DNA of 64,000 nt from Rhodococcus phenolicus (GCF_001646785.1 NZ_LRRH01000084.1:22222-86221); one strand, 5' to 3'. Counted from the first letter of the stretch, positions 7,941 to 17,725 are shown. The notes: generated from the sequence alone by a model not told the origin. Made by a program: numbers and translations.

Positions 7941-9421
7941 CCGGTCGTGTCCACCTCCCGGCGCGCCGCACCCGCGATGTTCTCGAGCATCCCCTTGAAG
8001 ATGATCCCGTGGAACGGCAGCAGGGCGTACCAATACAGCCGTCCGGCAAGTCCTCTCGGAAAGAAGATCGCCCGCTGGTGCAGTCGCGTCCGGTCCGGCC
8101 CGAGTGGTTCGAGGCGCCATTCGAGCCATGCACCGCCCGGGGCGAGCATCTCGGCGCGCAGCCGCAAGAGTTCGAAGCGGTCGATCCGCTCGACCCGCCA
8201 GAAGTCCAGGGCATCTCCGGTGTGCAGCGTGGTCGCGTTGCGTCGTCCCCGTGTCAGGCCCACCCCACCGGCGAACCGATCCAGCCAGCCCCGGATCGTC
8301 CACGCCAGCGGGAAGGAATACCAGCCGTTCTCGCCGCCGATGCTCTCGACCACCGGCCACACGTCCCGGGCGGGACAGTCGCAGTCCAGGCTGCGTTCGT
8401 CGGTGAAGACCACCTCCCCGGCCCAGTCGGGGTCGGACGGAAGCGGCTCGGCGGGTGCGCCCACCGGTGACGCGTTCGCCCACGTGGTTTCGACCTCCCC
8501 GCGGTCGATGCGCCGCAACGCCAGCGCGACCGCGTCCCGGTATCCGGTGGTGCCGCCCGGAGGGGGCGGGATCACCTCGTCGATGTCGTGTTCCGTGACC
8601 ACCGCGTCGGTGCTCAGCGATTCGATCAGGGCCCGGCCCAAAGACGGGGGGATCGGGGTGACCAGGCCGATCCACAGACCGGCCAGTCGCGGCGTGAGGA
8701 CCGGCAGCACCACGATGCGCCGCCGCAGCAATCCGGCGATCTCGGCATAGACCTGCAGCATCTCGCCGTAGCGGAGCACGTCGGGTCCGCCGATGTCGAA
8801 GGTGCGGCTGCTCGGCAGCGGTGCGTCGGCGGCCGCGACGAGATAGTGCAGCACGTCGCGCACCGCGATCGGCTGGATCCGGTTGTTCACCCAGCGGGGT
8901 GTGGTCATCACCGGCAGCCGGTTGCCGAGGTGCCGGATCATCTCGAACGACGCCGAACCCGACCCGATGACGACGCCCGCCTGCAACACCAGCGTCGGTA
9001 CTCCGGAATCGAGCAGGATCCGGCCGACCTGTTCCCGCGACCTCAGATGCGGCGACAGCCGATCGGAATTCGGATGCAGGCCCCCGAGATACACGATCCG
9101 CCCGACGCCGGCGCGCCGCGCCGCGTCCGCAACGTTCTCCGCCGATCGCTGCTCGGCCTCGGCGAATTCGCCTCGCCCGCTCATGGAGTGGACGAGATAG
9201 TAGACGACGTCGATGTCGAGGCACGCGGCCTCGACCGAGTCCGAGTCGTCGAGATCGCCCTGCACCACCTCGACATCGCCCGCCCACGGGACGTCGCGCA
9301 ACTTGTCGGGAGTGCGTGCCAGAACCCGCACGCTGTGCCCGGCCGCGACGAGCCGGGGAGCGAGGCGGCCGCCGATGTAGCCGGTCGCCCCGGTGACGAG
9401 AATTCGCAACGGTGCCGTCAT
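7937..9421 (-). CDS. NAD(P)-binding epimerase-like protein with DUF2867 domain
   Basis: A 494-residue protein with two parts. Residues about 1-300 form an NmrA/SDR-like Rossmann domain with TGATGYIGGRL near the N-terminus and a YYLVHSM segment. Residues about 320-490 match the DUF2867 type (GWYSFPLAWTIRGWLDR, ending LLPFHGIIFKGML). It overlaps genes on both sides by 4 bases, so it sits inside the operon. The biochemical role of this fusion is not established as far as I know; an oxidoreductase or lipid/quinone-related role is possible. Confidence 0.78.
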   Translation of the reverse strand: MTAPLRILVTGATGYIGGRLAPRLVAAGHSVRVLARTPDKLRDVPWAGDVEVVQGDLDDSDSVEAACLDIDVVYYLVHSMSGRGEFAEAEQRSAENVADAARRAGVGRIVYLGGLHPNSDRLSPHLRSREQVGRILLDSGVPTLVLQAGVVIGSGSASFEMIRHLGNRLPVMTTPRWVNNRIQPIAVRDVLHYLVAAADAPLPSSRTFDIGGPDVLRYGEMLQVYAEIAGLLRRRIVVLPVLTPRLAGLWIGLVTPIPPSLGRALIESLSTDAVVTEHDIDEVIPPPPGGTTGYRDAVALALRRIDRGEVETTWANASPVGAPAEPLPSDPDWAGEVVFTDERSLDCDCPARDVWPVVESIGGENGWYSFPLAWTIRGWLDRFAGGVGLTRGRRNATTLHTGDALDFWRVERIDRFELLRLRAEMLAPGGAWLEWRLEPLGPDRTRLHQRAIFFPRGLAGRLYWYALLPFHGIIFKGMLENIAGAARREVDTTG

Positions 9422-10785
9422 GCGGCCGGTTCGATGATGTGCCCGAGCTGGTGCCGCAGGCAGTCCTCGATGTGGGGGCGCCGGAAGGTGTGTCCGGCCT
9501 CGACCAGCCGACGCGGCACGACGTGCTGGTCGGCCAGCGCGACCTCACGGGCACCCTGGTCGCCGAGAAGCAGTTTCGGGCCGAACGACGGGACCGGCAG
9601 CCGGGCGGGACGGTGCAGCACGCTCGCCAGGATCCGCGTGTACTCGTCGTTGCGGACGGGCTCGGGCGAGACGGCATTCACCGGACCGGACAGGGCCGGG
9701 TCGGCGAGTGCCCGGTGGTAGACGTCGATCAGGTCGTCGAGGTCGATCCACGACAGCCATTGCCGGCCGTCACCGAGCCGGCCGCCGAGCCCGGCGGTGA
9801 ACAGCGGGCGCATCAGTTGCAGCGGGCCACCGCGCGGGGTCTGCACGATGCCCGTGCGCACATGGACAACGCGCAGGCCACCGGCCTCCGCGGGTTTGGT
9901 CGCGGCCTCCCAGTCGGCGACCACGTCGGCCAGGAAACCCGAACCGCGGGAAGCGCTCTCGTCCAATGTCTCGTCCCCGCGGTAGTAGCCGTACAAGCCG
10001 ATCGCGGACGCACACACGAACGAGGCCGGTCCGTTCGCGGTGTTCGCGGCGCATTCGGCGAGCAGCCGGGTCGGTTCGACACGGCTGTCGCGCACCGCGG
10101 CCTTGTGGTCGTCGGTGAAGCGCCCGGCGATCGAGGCGCCCGCCAGATGCACGACGGCGTCGACTCCTTCGAGCAGGTCGCCGGCCGGTGAGCCGGGATC
10201 CCACTGCCGTTCGTGACGGTCGCGGGCGGGCCGGCGCACCAGCCGGACGACCCGGTATCCGCCGGTGCTGAGGAACGCGGTCAGTGCGCTGCCGATCAGC
10301 CCGGAGGCGCCGCTCACCGCGACCGTCACCGGCCGCACGCCCTGGGCCTGCGCCCAGCGATGCCGGTCGAGGTCGTCGGCGAGCTGACGGTGCCGGAACC
10401 GGAACGTCTGCAGCAGAACCCTTTCGGGCACCGGGGTGTCGACCCGGTCCACGACACGGGTTCGGTCGCGCCCGACCGTCTCGAAGGTGTGCTCGTGCCG
10501 CCAGGAGCCGACGAGACCGACCGGCATCGAAGTGAGGCCGTCACGGCCGAGTTCGTCGACGAATCGAGCGGGCGGGTCGTACTCCTCGGGACGGTGGTCG
10601 GCGACCCACCGCAGACCGCCCGGCAGACCGAGGACGGCGCGCCCGTCGGCGAGCGAGTCCGCCTCCGCGATCACCCGCATCGGCTGCCACGGCGGCAGCA
10701 GCCGGGTGATCGCCCCGGGCCGGGCGTACCACGCGAAGACCTCGTCGCGCGGGACGTCGACGATGCTCGAGTATTCGATGCCCAT
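9418..10785 (-). CDS. SRPBCC plus TIGR01777-type epimerase fusion protein
   Basis: A 455-residue protein. An N-terminal START/SRPBCC-like domain (about 1-150; WRHEHTFETVG) is followed by an SDR-type epimerase domain of the TIGR01777/YfcH type. That domain has the glycine-rich loop VSGASGLIGSAL, the segment VDAVVHLAGASIAGRF, and a C-terminal GPKLLLGDQGAREVALADQ motif typical of the family. The start at 10785 has a GGAGGG site. It ends in a 4-base overlap with the next gene. YfcH-type proteins have no firm function. Confidence 0.8.
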   Translation of the reverse strand: MGIEYSSIVDVPRDEVFAWYARPGAITRLLPPWQPMRVIAEADSLADGRAVLGLPGGLRWVADHRPEEYDPPARFVDELGRDGLTSMPVGLVGSWRHEHTFETVGRDRTRVVDRVDTPVPERVLLQTFRFRHRQLADDLDRHRWAQAQGVRPVTVAVSGASGLIGSALTAFLSTGGYRVVRLVRRPARDRHERQWDPGSPAGDLLEGVDAVVHLAGASIAGRFTDDHKAAVRDSRVEPTRLLAECAANTANGPASFVCASAIGLYGYYRGDETLDESASRGSGFLADVVADWEAATKPAEAGGLRVVHVRTGIVQTPRGGPLQLMRPLFTAGLGGRLGDGRQWLSWIDLDDLIDVYHRALADPALSGPVNAVSPEPVRNDEYTRILASVLHRPARLPVPSFGPKLLLGDQGAREVALADQHVVPRRLVEAGHTFRRPHIEDCLRHQLGHIIEPAA

Positions 10786-10869
10786 GGTCCCTCCGTCGTC
10801 CCTCGGCCCGTCTGGTTCGGTGCCACACTCTCCGGTGATTCGGGGCCGGGGCACCACCGGATGGGTGGA

Positions 10870-12243
10870 TCATCGGCCCGGCGAGATCTCCCCGTACCGG
10901 GCCAGCGCGACCTGCCGTTCCTGCGCGTGGTCGACGATCGGGTCCGGATAGCCCTGAGGCGCTCCGTTCGACGACGACCCGGTCGGCGGCCGATGCACCC
11001 CCTTGCCGGAAATGCCGCGTAACTCGGGTACCCACCGGCGCACGTAGTCACCCTTCGGATCGAACTTCTCGCCCTGCGTGGTCGGGTTGAACACCCGGAA
11101 ATACGGTGCGGCGTCCGTGCCGCACCCGGCCGTCCACTGCCATCCGTGCTGGTTGGACGCCAGGTCGCCGTCGACGAGGTGATCCATGAAATGTTGCGCG
11201 CCCCACCACCACGGCAGGTGCAGGTCCTTGGTGAGGAACGACGCGACGATCATCCGGACCCGGTTGTGCATCCAGCCCTCGGCGAGCAACTGGCGCATGC
11301 CGGCGTCCACGATCGGGAAGCCGGTGCGGCCCTGCTGCCATGCGGTGAAGTTGCGGTCGGCGTCCGGGCCGGTGTCGTAGCGGATGCCGTCGAACCGGTC
11401 GTTGTAGTTGCGGCGCGCGGTGTCCGGCCGGTGGTGCAGCACGTCGGCGTAGAAGTCGCGCCAGCACAGTTCGCTGCGCAGTGTCGTCGCACCGGGATCG
11501 GAGCGGTCCCGCAGATCGTGCAGGAGCGTGCGTGGATGCAGGCACCCGAACTTCAGGTACGGCGACAGCCGGCTCGTCCCGTCCAGGTCCGGGCGGTCCC
11601 GGTCGCTGTCGTACCGGTCCAGTCCGTCGTCGCGGAACTGCCGCCAGCGTTTCCGTGCCGCGGCCTCCCCGGCCGGCGGCAACGCCACCTCGAGGCCGGC
11701 CTCGTCGGCCGGAATCGCCGTCCGGCCGCGGACACCGTCCGGGTCGATCCACGTCACCGTCGACGCCCGGGTCCGCGCCGGCGGTCGCCACCCGTGCTCG
11801 AGCCAGGCCTTCCGGAACGGCGTGAACACCCGGTACGGGCTGCCGTCGCCCTTGAGTACGCGGCCGGGGGAGACCGCATAGGGCGACCCGGTGCGCACGA
11901 GCGGCACGTCGCCCAGCGCGTCCTCGACGGCGCGGTCCCGGCGCGTACCGTAGGGCGCGTGGTCGGCGCTGACGTGCACCGACCCGGCACCCACCTCCCC
12001 GGCGAGTCGCGGGATCACCGTCACCGGATCGCCGCGGACGACGAGCAGCCGCCCCTCGAGATCGTCGTCGAGCGCCCGCAGGCAGCGCATCAGGAAGGTG
12101 GTGCGCGGGCCGGGCCGCAGCAGCCGGTCGTCGAGCACGAACACGGCAACCGCGTCCTCGGCGGCATCGGCTGCGGACAGCAGGGTGGGCAGGTCGTGCA
12201 GCCGCAGGTCGCGTCGGAACCAGATCAGTGCGGGACTACTCAC
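10870..12243 (-). CDS. phr: Deoxyribodipyrimidine photolyase
   Basis: A 457-residue FAD photolyase. The antenna-binding Rossmann domain is at about 1-130 (WFRRDLRLHDLP). The FAD-binding helical domain is at about 200-455, with TSRLSPYLKFGCLHPR, the ELCWRDFYADVLHH segment, WMHNRVRMIVASFLTKDL and the C-terminal FNPTTQGEKFDP signature. It repairs cyclobutane pyrimidine dimers with blue light. The GTG start at 12243 is chosen because the family begins at SSPALIWFRRDL; the 30 upstream residues of the open frame are not family-like. Downstream genes follow after 84 bases and may be co-transcribed. Confidence 0.92.
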   Translation of the reverse strand: MSSPALIWFRRDLRLHDLPTLLSAADAAEDAVAVFVLDDRLLRPGPRTTFLMRCLRALDDDLEGRLLVVRGDPVTVIPRLAGEVGAGSVHVSADHAPYGTRRDRAVEDALGDVPLVRTGSPYAVSPGRVLKGDGSPYRVFTPFRKAWLEHGWRPPARTRASTVTWIDPDGVRGRTAIPADEAGLEVALPPAGEAAARKRWRQFRDDGLDRYDSDRDRPDLDGTSRLSPYLKFGCLHPRTLLHDLRDRSDPGATTLRSELCWRDFYADVLHHRPDTARRNYNDRFDGIRYDTGPDADRNFTAWQQGRTGFPIVDAGMRQLLAEGWMHNRVRMIVASFLTKDLHLPWWWGAQHFMDHLVDGDLASNQHGWQWTAGCGTDAAPYFRVFNPTTQGEKFDPKGDYVRRWVPELRGISGKGVHRPPTGSSSNGAPQGYPDPIVDHAQERQVALARYGEISPGR

Positions 12244-12341
12244 CCGTCCAGTGTGCCCGGCCCGAATCACGGGGAAACAACGACGACGCCGGTGGACGTC
12301 GCGAATAGTCGATCCGGACCTTCTCGGAGACAATGGACGAC

Positions 12342-12566
12342 ATGTCCGACGCTTACGAAGTTCCCATCCGCGACGAGTCGATCCGGCTCGGCCAGTTCCT
12401 GAAGCTGGCGAACCTCATCGAATCCGGAGCCGAGGCGAAGGAAGTGATCGCGGACGGCCTGGTCTCGGTCAACGGCGAAGCGGAGTTCCGGCGCGGACGG
12501 CAGCTGCACGTCGGGGACACCGTGGAGATCGCCGGGGCGAGCGCGCGCGTCACCCGTGAGGGATAG
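12342..12566 (+). CDS. Small S4-domain RNA-binding protein
   Basis: A 74-residue protein that is one S4 RNA-binding domain. IRLGQFLKLANLIESGAEAK is followed by VIADGLVSVNGEAEFRRGRQL and GDTVEI, the layout of the YaaA/YbcJ (RlbA-like) family. It may bind rRNA or act in ribosome assembly or rescue, which is inferred from relatives. An ATG at 12333 would add three residues. I prefer 12342 because relatives begin near SDAYEVPIRD, but the GGAGA at 12326-12330 does not settle it. It ends on the base before the stop of the converging LuxR gene. Confidence 0.82.
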   Translation: MSDAYEVPIRDESIRLGQFLKLANLIESGAEAKEVIADGLVSVNGEAEFRRGRQLHVGDTVEIAGASARVTREG

Positions 12567-14966
12567 CTAGGTCGTGCGCGCCGCGACCCACGCGGCGATC
12601 TGTGTGCGCGAGGCGAAACCGAGCTTCGCGAGTATCCGTTCGACATGACCGTCGACCGTGCGTGAGGAGATCACCAGGTGCTCGGCGACCGCACGGTTGC
12701 TGCGTCCCTCCGCGATCAGCATCGCGATCTCGAGTTCCCGCTTCGTCAGCGGCGATACCGTTTTCGGTCCGGTGGTCTCGGCGGTGGTGGACTCTCCGAG
12801 CGCGAACGCGACCGCCTCGTCGATCGTGGTTCCCGCCTGTTCCGCGGCGAGCTTGCCGAACGCCGCTTCGCCGAGCGCGTCGACCGCGCGCCTCCGCGCG
12901 GCACGCGAATCGTCGGTGACGTGGGGCCCGAACGCGGCGATGTCGGTGCCCAGTCGTGTCCACACCGCGTCGGCCGCGCCGAACAGCTGCGCCGACCTCC
13001 GGGGATCACCGGATCCCGCGCACGTCCACGCCAGTACCTCGATGGACAGCGCGGTGCAGATCTTGTCCTTGTAGGACCGCTGGATGCGCAGCGCGTCGCG
13101 GGCCGCGTCCACCGCAGCGCCGGACGCGCCCTGATGCAGGTGCACCAGACTCGAAACCCACAGCGAGTAGGCCCGATTCCAGTTCTCGCCGTAGCGGCCG
13201 GACAGGTCGAGTACCGCGTTGCACGTGGTGAGGGCGTCGTCGGCGCGCCCGTCGTAGATCTGCGCCATCGCGAGCTGGAACGACGCGGTGAGGACCGCGG
13301 CGGTGTCGCCGTGGGCGCGGTGCACGCCGATCGCCGATTCGTACCCTGCGATCGCGTCGGCGGTGCGCCCGCGGAACAGCGCGTGCAGCGCAGCCCAGTG
13401 GTCGGCGTGCGCACGCAGCCGGTCGTCGGCAAGAGTTGCTGCGAGAGAGTGGCATTCGATCAGGTGCTGTTCGGCGGCATCGTGGTCGCCCTGGATCAGT
13501 GCGATCCACGCCGCCACCCACAGGGCATCGCCGCGTTCGCGGACCGGGTCGGTGGCGCTGTGCAGGATGCGTTCGATGCGGGAACGGCCGTCGGCGAGAT
13601 TGCCCCCTGCGATCCAGTGATAGCGCAACGCCACCGCGAACTCTGCCGTCGTCGGCGACGACGATTCTTCGCGCAGCGACCAGTCCAGCGCCGCAATGTG
13701 ATTCGGGTGATCGATACGCAGGCGGGTGAGGATCTCGCGCTGGGTCGAGCCGCACCAGTCCTGCGCCGATCGCGCGGCCCGCGCGGCGTAGTGGTCGCGA
13801 TGCCGGCGGAACAGTTCGGCGGTTTCCCCGATGCTCTCGGCGAGTTCGGCCCCGTATTCGCGCACCGTCATCAGCTGGAGGTACCGGAGATCTTCGGTGG
13901 CGCGATCCGTGCCGACGAGAGATTTGGCGACGAGCCGGTCGAGCAGATCGACGATCTCGTCCTCCGGAAGCGCACCGAACCCGCAGACCGCTTCTGCCGC
14001 TTCGAGATCGAACGATCCGGGGAAGACGGACAGGCGTGCCCAGAGCAGCCGCTCGTCGTCCGAGCACAGGTCGTGGCTCCAGTCGATCAGAGCGCGGAGA
14101 GTCTGCTGCCGGGGCAGGGCGCTGCGGTTGCCACCGGTGAGCAGCGCGAAACGCCGGTCGATCCGCTCGACGAGCTGTGACGGCGACAGCGACCGGAGCC
14201 GGGTCGCCGCGAGTTCGACGGCCAGCGGAATGCCGTCGAGCGAGCGGCAGAGCTGGGCGACGGCGTCGGCGTTCGCGTCGGTGAGTTCGAACCCCGACAC
14301 GGTGTTGCGGGCGCGTTCGACCAGCAGTGTCACCGCTTCGAACGGCGCGATGTCCACCGCCCGGCACCCGGTACCCGCCGGGGGAGTACCCAGCGGCGGC
14401 AGCACATAGGTCTGCTCGCCGGCGATCCCGAGCGGTTCGCGGCTGGTGGTGACGATCCGGATCTCCGGAGCGGCGTCGAGCAGCGTCGTGACCAGTGTGA
14501 TCACCGCGGGCAGGAGGTGCTCGCAGTTGTCGACGACGATCAGCATGTGCCGGGAGCGGGTGTGATCGGCGAGCTTGTCGAGCACCGGACGGTTCGACTG
14601 GTCGGTCACGCCGAGTGCCGCGGCGGCCGCGGACGGCACGGTGTCCGGGTCCCGGACGGCAGCCAGGTCGATCCACCGGACCGAGTCGCGGAACGCGCGC
14701 GCCGAGCGCGCCGCCAGCTCCTCCGCGAGCCGGGTCTTCCCGACCCCGCCGGGGCCGATCAGCGACACCAGATGGGCATGCTGCAGGCATGCGCGGGCCG
14801 CGTCGAGTTCGCGGCGGCGCCCGACGAAGCTGGTCAGAGACCTGTGCGGGACGGTGGTGGCGGGCAGCGCCGGACTCCCTTCCGAGGTGCCGAAGGATCG
14901 GGGCCGAACATACCCGATCGCGCTGTGACCCCCAACACAGGTAGCGATGGGGGTGTTCTGCCCCAT
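12567..14966 (-). CDS. LuxR-family regulator with NB-ARC-type ATPase domain
   Basis: A 799-residue regulator. The ATPase domain (about 45-340) has Walker A GPGGVGKTRLAEE and the sensor-like segment IVVDNCEHLL. A TPR-like helical region follows (about 400-720). The C-terminal LuxR helix-turn-helix (about 735-799) has PLTKRELEIAMLIAEGRSNRAVAEHLVISSRTVDGHVERIL. Such STAND-type regulators switch on with ATP and an inducer. It diverges from the monooxygenase-esterase pair across about 90 bases and probably controls it. The exact start is uncertain: 14966 has a weak ribosome site, and the first roughly 40 residues are poorly family-like. Confidence 0.85.
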   Translation of the reverse strand: MGQNTPIATCVGGHSAIGYVRPRSFGTSEGSPALPATTVPHRSLTSFVGRRRELDAARACLQHAHLVSLIGPGGVGKTRLAEELAARSARAFRDSVRWIDLAAVRDPDTVPSAAAAALGVTDQSNRPVLDKLADHTRSRHMLIVVDNCEHLLPAVITLVTTLLDAAPEIRIVTTSREPLGIAGEQTYVLPPLGTPPAGTGCRAVDIAPFEAVTLLVERARNTVSGFELTDANADAVAQLCRSLDGIPLAVELAATRLRSLSPSQLVERIDRRFALLTGGNRSALPRQQTLRALIDWSHDLCSDDERLLWARLSVFPGSFDLEAAEAVCGFGALPEDEIVDLLDRLVAKSLVGTDRATEDLRYLQLMTVREYGAELAESIGETAELFRRHRDHYAARAARSAQDWCGSTQREILTRLRIDHPNHIAALDWSLREESSSPTTAEFAVALRYHWIAGGNLADGRSRIERILHSATDPVRERGDALWVAAWIALIQGDHDAAEQHLIECHSLAATLADDRLRAHADHWAALHALFRGRTADAIAGYESAIGVHRAHGDTAAVLTASFQLAMAQIYDGRADDALTTCNAVLDLSGRYGENWNRAYSLWVSSLVHLHQGASGAAVDAARDALRIQRSYKDKICTALSIEVLAWTCAGSGDPRRSAQLFGAADAVWTRLGTDIAAFGPHVTDDSRAARRRAVDALGEAAFGKLAAEQAGTTIDEAVAFALGESTTAETTGPKTVSPLTKRELEIAMLIAEGRSNRAVAEHLVISSRTVDGHVERILAKLGFASRTQIAAWVAARTT

Positions 14967-15057
14967 CCCGGGCGGGTGTGATCCACGTCATGGTTGTCGG
15001 TGTCCGGATCGGCACCCCTCGAGCGCCGTCCCCCGTGATCCACGAGGAGTCACCATC

Positions 15058-16704
15058 ATGTCCTTCGATCGTTCTTCCGCGTCCGCCGACCTCGACGCCG
15101 TCGTGGTGGGAGCCGGGTTCACCGGTCTGTATGCGCTGTACAAGATGCGCGACGAAATGGGCCTGTCGGTCCGGGTCTTCGACGCGGCCGACGATGTGGG
15201 CGGTACCTGGTACTGGAACCGGTATCCGGGTGCGCGCGTCGACATCGAATCGGTCCACTACTCGTACTCCTTCTCGAAGGAATTGCAGCAGGAGTGGCGG
15301 TGGAGCGAGCGGTTCGCGGCGCAGCCGGAGATCCTCGACTACCTGCAGCACGTCGCCGACCGTTTCGACCTGCGCAGGGACATCACGTTCGGCACCCGGA
15401 TCATCTCCGCGGTGTGGGACGACGATCGCCGCGTGTGGACGGTGGGCACCGAGTCCGGCGAGTCGGTCACCGCGACCTACCTGATCTCCGGGGCGGGCAA
15501 CCTGTCGGTGCCGAAGAAGCCGGAGTTCCCGGGTATCGACAACTTCGCCGGTGAGGTCCACCTGACCGGCAACTGGCCGCACGAGCCGGTCGATTTCACC
15601 GGCAAGCGGGTCGGGGTCATCGGTACCGGATCGAGTGGGATCCAGGCGATCACCGAGATCGCGAAGCAGGCCGGGCATCTGTCGGTGTTCCAGCGCACGC
15701 CGAACTACGCGACGCCGATCGGCAACACGCCGATGACCGACGACGAGATCGCGCACGTCAAGGCGAACTACGACGAGATCCGCGCCGCGTCCCGCAACCA
15801 CTTCCTGGGTGTCCCGTACGACCAGGTGCAGGAATCCGCGCTGGCGGTGTCCGCGGAGGAACGCCGTCGCGTGTTCGACGAGCGTTGGGATGCAGGCGGA
15901 TTCCGGTTGTTCATCGACAGCTTCCAGGACATACTGTTCGACCGGGAAGCCAACGACACCGTCGCCGAGTACATCCGCGAGCGGATCCACGAGCGGGTGA
16001 ACGACCCCGAGGTCGCGAAACTGCTCGCACCGACGGGTTATCCCTACGCCACCAAGCGGCCGCCGCTCGAGACGAACTACTACGAAACCTACAACCGGGA
16101 CAACGTCACCCTCGTCGACGTCGCGAGTGCGCCGATCCGGGAGATCACCGCGACCGGTGTGCGCACCGCGGCCGGCGAGCACGAGCTCGACGTGATCGTC
16201 CTGGCCACCGGGTTCGACGCGATGACCGGGCCGCTGCTGGCGATGGGCATCGTCGGCCGCGACGGTGAACGGCTCGAGGACAAGTTCGCGGACGGGCCGC
16301 GCACCTACCTGGGCCTGATGATGCACAAGTTCCCGAACCTGTTCCTGGTCACCGGGCCGCAGTCCCCGTCGGTGCTCTACAACATGCCGCTCGCTATCGA
16401 GGATCACGTGGACTTCGTCACCGACGCGATCGCACACCTGCGGCAGCGCGGCCTCGACACCATCGAGCCGACCCGGGAGGCCGAGGACGCGTGGGTCGCG
16501 CACTGCGCCGCGCTGGCGGAAGCAACGCTGATGCCCGACACCGATTCCTGGTACATGGGCGCGAACATCCCGGGCAAGCCGCGGGCGTGCATGGTCTACC
16601 TCGGCGGAGCACCCGCCTACCGGGCGAAGTGCGCCGACGTGGTCGACCGCGGCTACGAGGGCTTCGAACTCGCCGGTGACCGGACCGTGGCCCGGGTCTC
16701 CTGA
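15058..16704 (+). CDS. Flavin Baeyer-Villiger monooxygenase
   Basis: A 548-residue FAD/NADPH enzyme of the cyclohexanone-monooxygenase type. It has an FAD-binding GAGFTG near residue 17, GGTWYWNRYPGARVDIES, the BVMO fingerprint FAGEVHLTGNWP (F-x-G-x3-H-x3-W-P), the NADPH-binding GTGSSG, and a C-terminal ATGFD motif. It inserts oxygen next to a ketone carbonyl to give an ester or lactone. The ATG at 15058 follows GAGGAGT. The next gene, 46 bases on, is an esterase able to cleave the product, so the pair forms a ketone-degradation step. The substrate (cyclic, linear or aryl ketone) cannot be read off. Confidence 0.9.
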   Translation: MSFDRSSASADLDAVVVGAGFTGLYALYKMRDEMGLSVRVFDAADDVGGTWYWNRYPGARVDIESVHYSYSFSKELQQEWRWSERFAAQPEILDYLQHVADRFDLRRDITFGTRIISAVWDDDRRVWTVGTESGESVTATYLISGAGNLSVPKKPEFPGIDNFAGEVHLTGNWPHEPVDFTGKRVGVIGTGSSGIQAITEIAKQAGHLSVFQRTPNYATPIGNTPMTDDEIAHVKANYDEIRAASRNHFLGVPYDQVQESALAVSAEERRRVFDERWDAGGFRLFIDSFQDILFDREANDTVAEYIRERIHERVNDPEVAKLLAPTGYPYATKRPPLETNYYETYNRDNVTLVDVASAPIREITATGVRTAAGEHELDVIVLATGFDAMTGPLLAMGIVGRDGERLEDKFADGPRTYLGLMMHKFPNLFLVTGPQSPSVLYNMPLAIEDHVDFVTDAIAHLRQRGLDTIEPTREAEDAWVAHCAALAEATLMPDTDSWYMGANIPGKPRACMVYLGGAPAYRAKCADVVDRGYEGFELAGDRTVARVS

Positions 16705-16750
16705 CAACCCGAACATCGCTCAGCGCAACACTTTCGAAAGAGGAGAGCAC

Positions 16751-17725
16751 ATGGCACTCGACGAGCATGTCGCACAGTTGATCGCGGGACTGCAGGCGCA
16801 GGGACTGAAATCGTTCGAACAGATGTCGGTGGAGGAGGCGCGCGGCGTCGTCGCCACCTTCACCGGTCTGCAGGCACCGCCGGAGCCGGTCGCGCGGATC
16901 CACGACGACCGGTACCCGAGCGACGGTGGCGAGCAGAACCTGCGGATCTACGTGCCGGAGGGGGACGGCCCGCATCCGGTGGTGCTGTACTTCCACGGCG
17001 GGGGATTCGTCGCCGGCGGACTCGATGTCGTCGAGGAGCCGGCGCGCGGCGTCGCCCACGACACCGGCGCCATCGTCGTGACCGCCGCGTATCGCCTCGC
17101 ACCCGAGCACCGGTTCCCCGCCGCCCCCGACGACGCGTGGGCCGCGCTGCTGTGGGTCGCAGGCAACATCGCCGGTTACGGCGGCGACCCGGACGACATC
17201 GTGGTCATGGGCGACAGTGCCGGCGGCAATCTGGCGGCGGTGACGGCTCTTCGGGCCCGCGACGAGGGTGGCCCTCGCCTGCGCGGCCAGGTGCTGGTGT
17301 ATCCCGTCGTCGACCCGGTGGCGCAACTACCGTCGCGGCGGGAGTACGCCGACGGTTACGTCATCACCGCGGCGGGCCTGGACTGGTTCTGGCGGCAGTA
17401 CCTGTCCGCGCCCGGGGACGCACGGAATCCGTATGCGGTGCCGGTCCGTGCGCAGTCTCTCGCGGGTCTGCCGCCCACTCTGATCCTCACCACGGAGAAC
17501 GAGGTCGCGCGCGACGAGGCCGAAGAGTACGGAGCCCGTCTTCACCAGGACGGTGTCGACGTGACCACCGTCCGGTTCGACGGCCTCGTGCACGGGGTGT
17601 TCTGGATGTCCGGTGCGGTGCCGCGCAGTCGTGAACTACGCAGTGCGGTAGCCGAATTCGTCGGCACCGTCACCTCGTCCGATCAGGCCTCGGCGCGGAC
17701 GACGACGCCGTCGTGGTCGCTGTAG
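16751..17725 (+). CDS. Hormone-sensitive-lipase-family esterase
   Basis: A 324-residue esterase. The oxyanion motif is [10 protein letters not shown] (about 80-89), the nucleophile is in [11 protein letters not shown] (about 155-165), and the catalytic histidine is in [11 protein letters not shown] (about 279-289). The ATG at 16751 follows GAGGAGAG. It probably hydrolyses the ester or lactone made by the preceding monooxygenase. The last 43 bases overlap the end of the convergent rraA-like gene, and the final residues ([10 protein letters not shown]) are not typical of the family, so the C-terminus may have been extended after loss of an earlier stop. Confidence 0.88.
   Translation: MALDEHVAQLIAGLQAQGLKSFEQMSVEEARGVVATFTGLQAPPEPVARIHDDRYPSDGGEQNLRIYVPEGDGPHPVVLYFHGGGFVAGGLDVVEEPARGVAHDTGAIVVTAAYRLAPEHRFPAAPDDAWAALLWVAGNIAGYGGDPDDIVVMGDSAGGNLAAVTALRARDEGGPRLRGQVLVYPVVDPVAQLPSRREYADGYVITAAGLDWFWRQYLSAPGDARNPYAVPVRAQSLAGLPPTLILTTENEVARDEAEEYGARLHQDGVDVTTVRFDGLVHGVFWMSGAVPRSRELRSAVAEFVGTVTSSDQASARTTTPSWSL

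Noticed and set aside
6954..9677. Reading GH26 as part of a 907-residue protein
   Set aside because: The signal peptide and lipobox begin at 7940 and the upstream part is a shadow of the DUF2867 gene.
14924..14965. C-rich and G-rich runs (CCCCCAACAC, GGGGGTGTTC) near the LuxR start as an inverted-repeat operator
   Set aside because: The arms do not pair when aligned in register; only the GTGATCCACG direct repeat was kept as a candidate.
13006..16716. A 1,236-codon open frame on the minus strand
   Set aside because: It lies over the LuxR gene in another frame and antisense to the monooxygenase; it is Arg/Pro-rich with no motif. Such long shadow frames are normal in GC-rich DNA.
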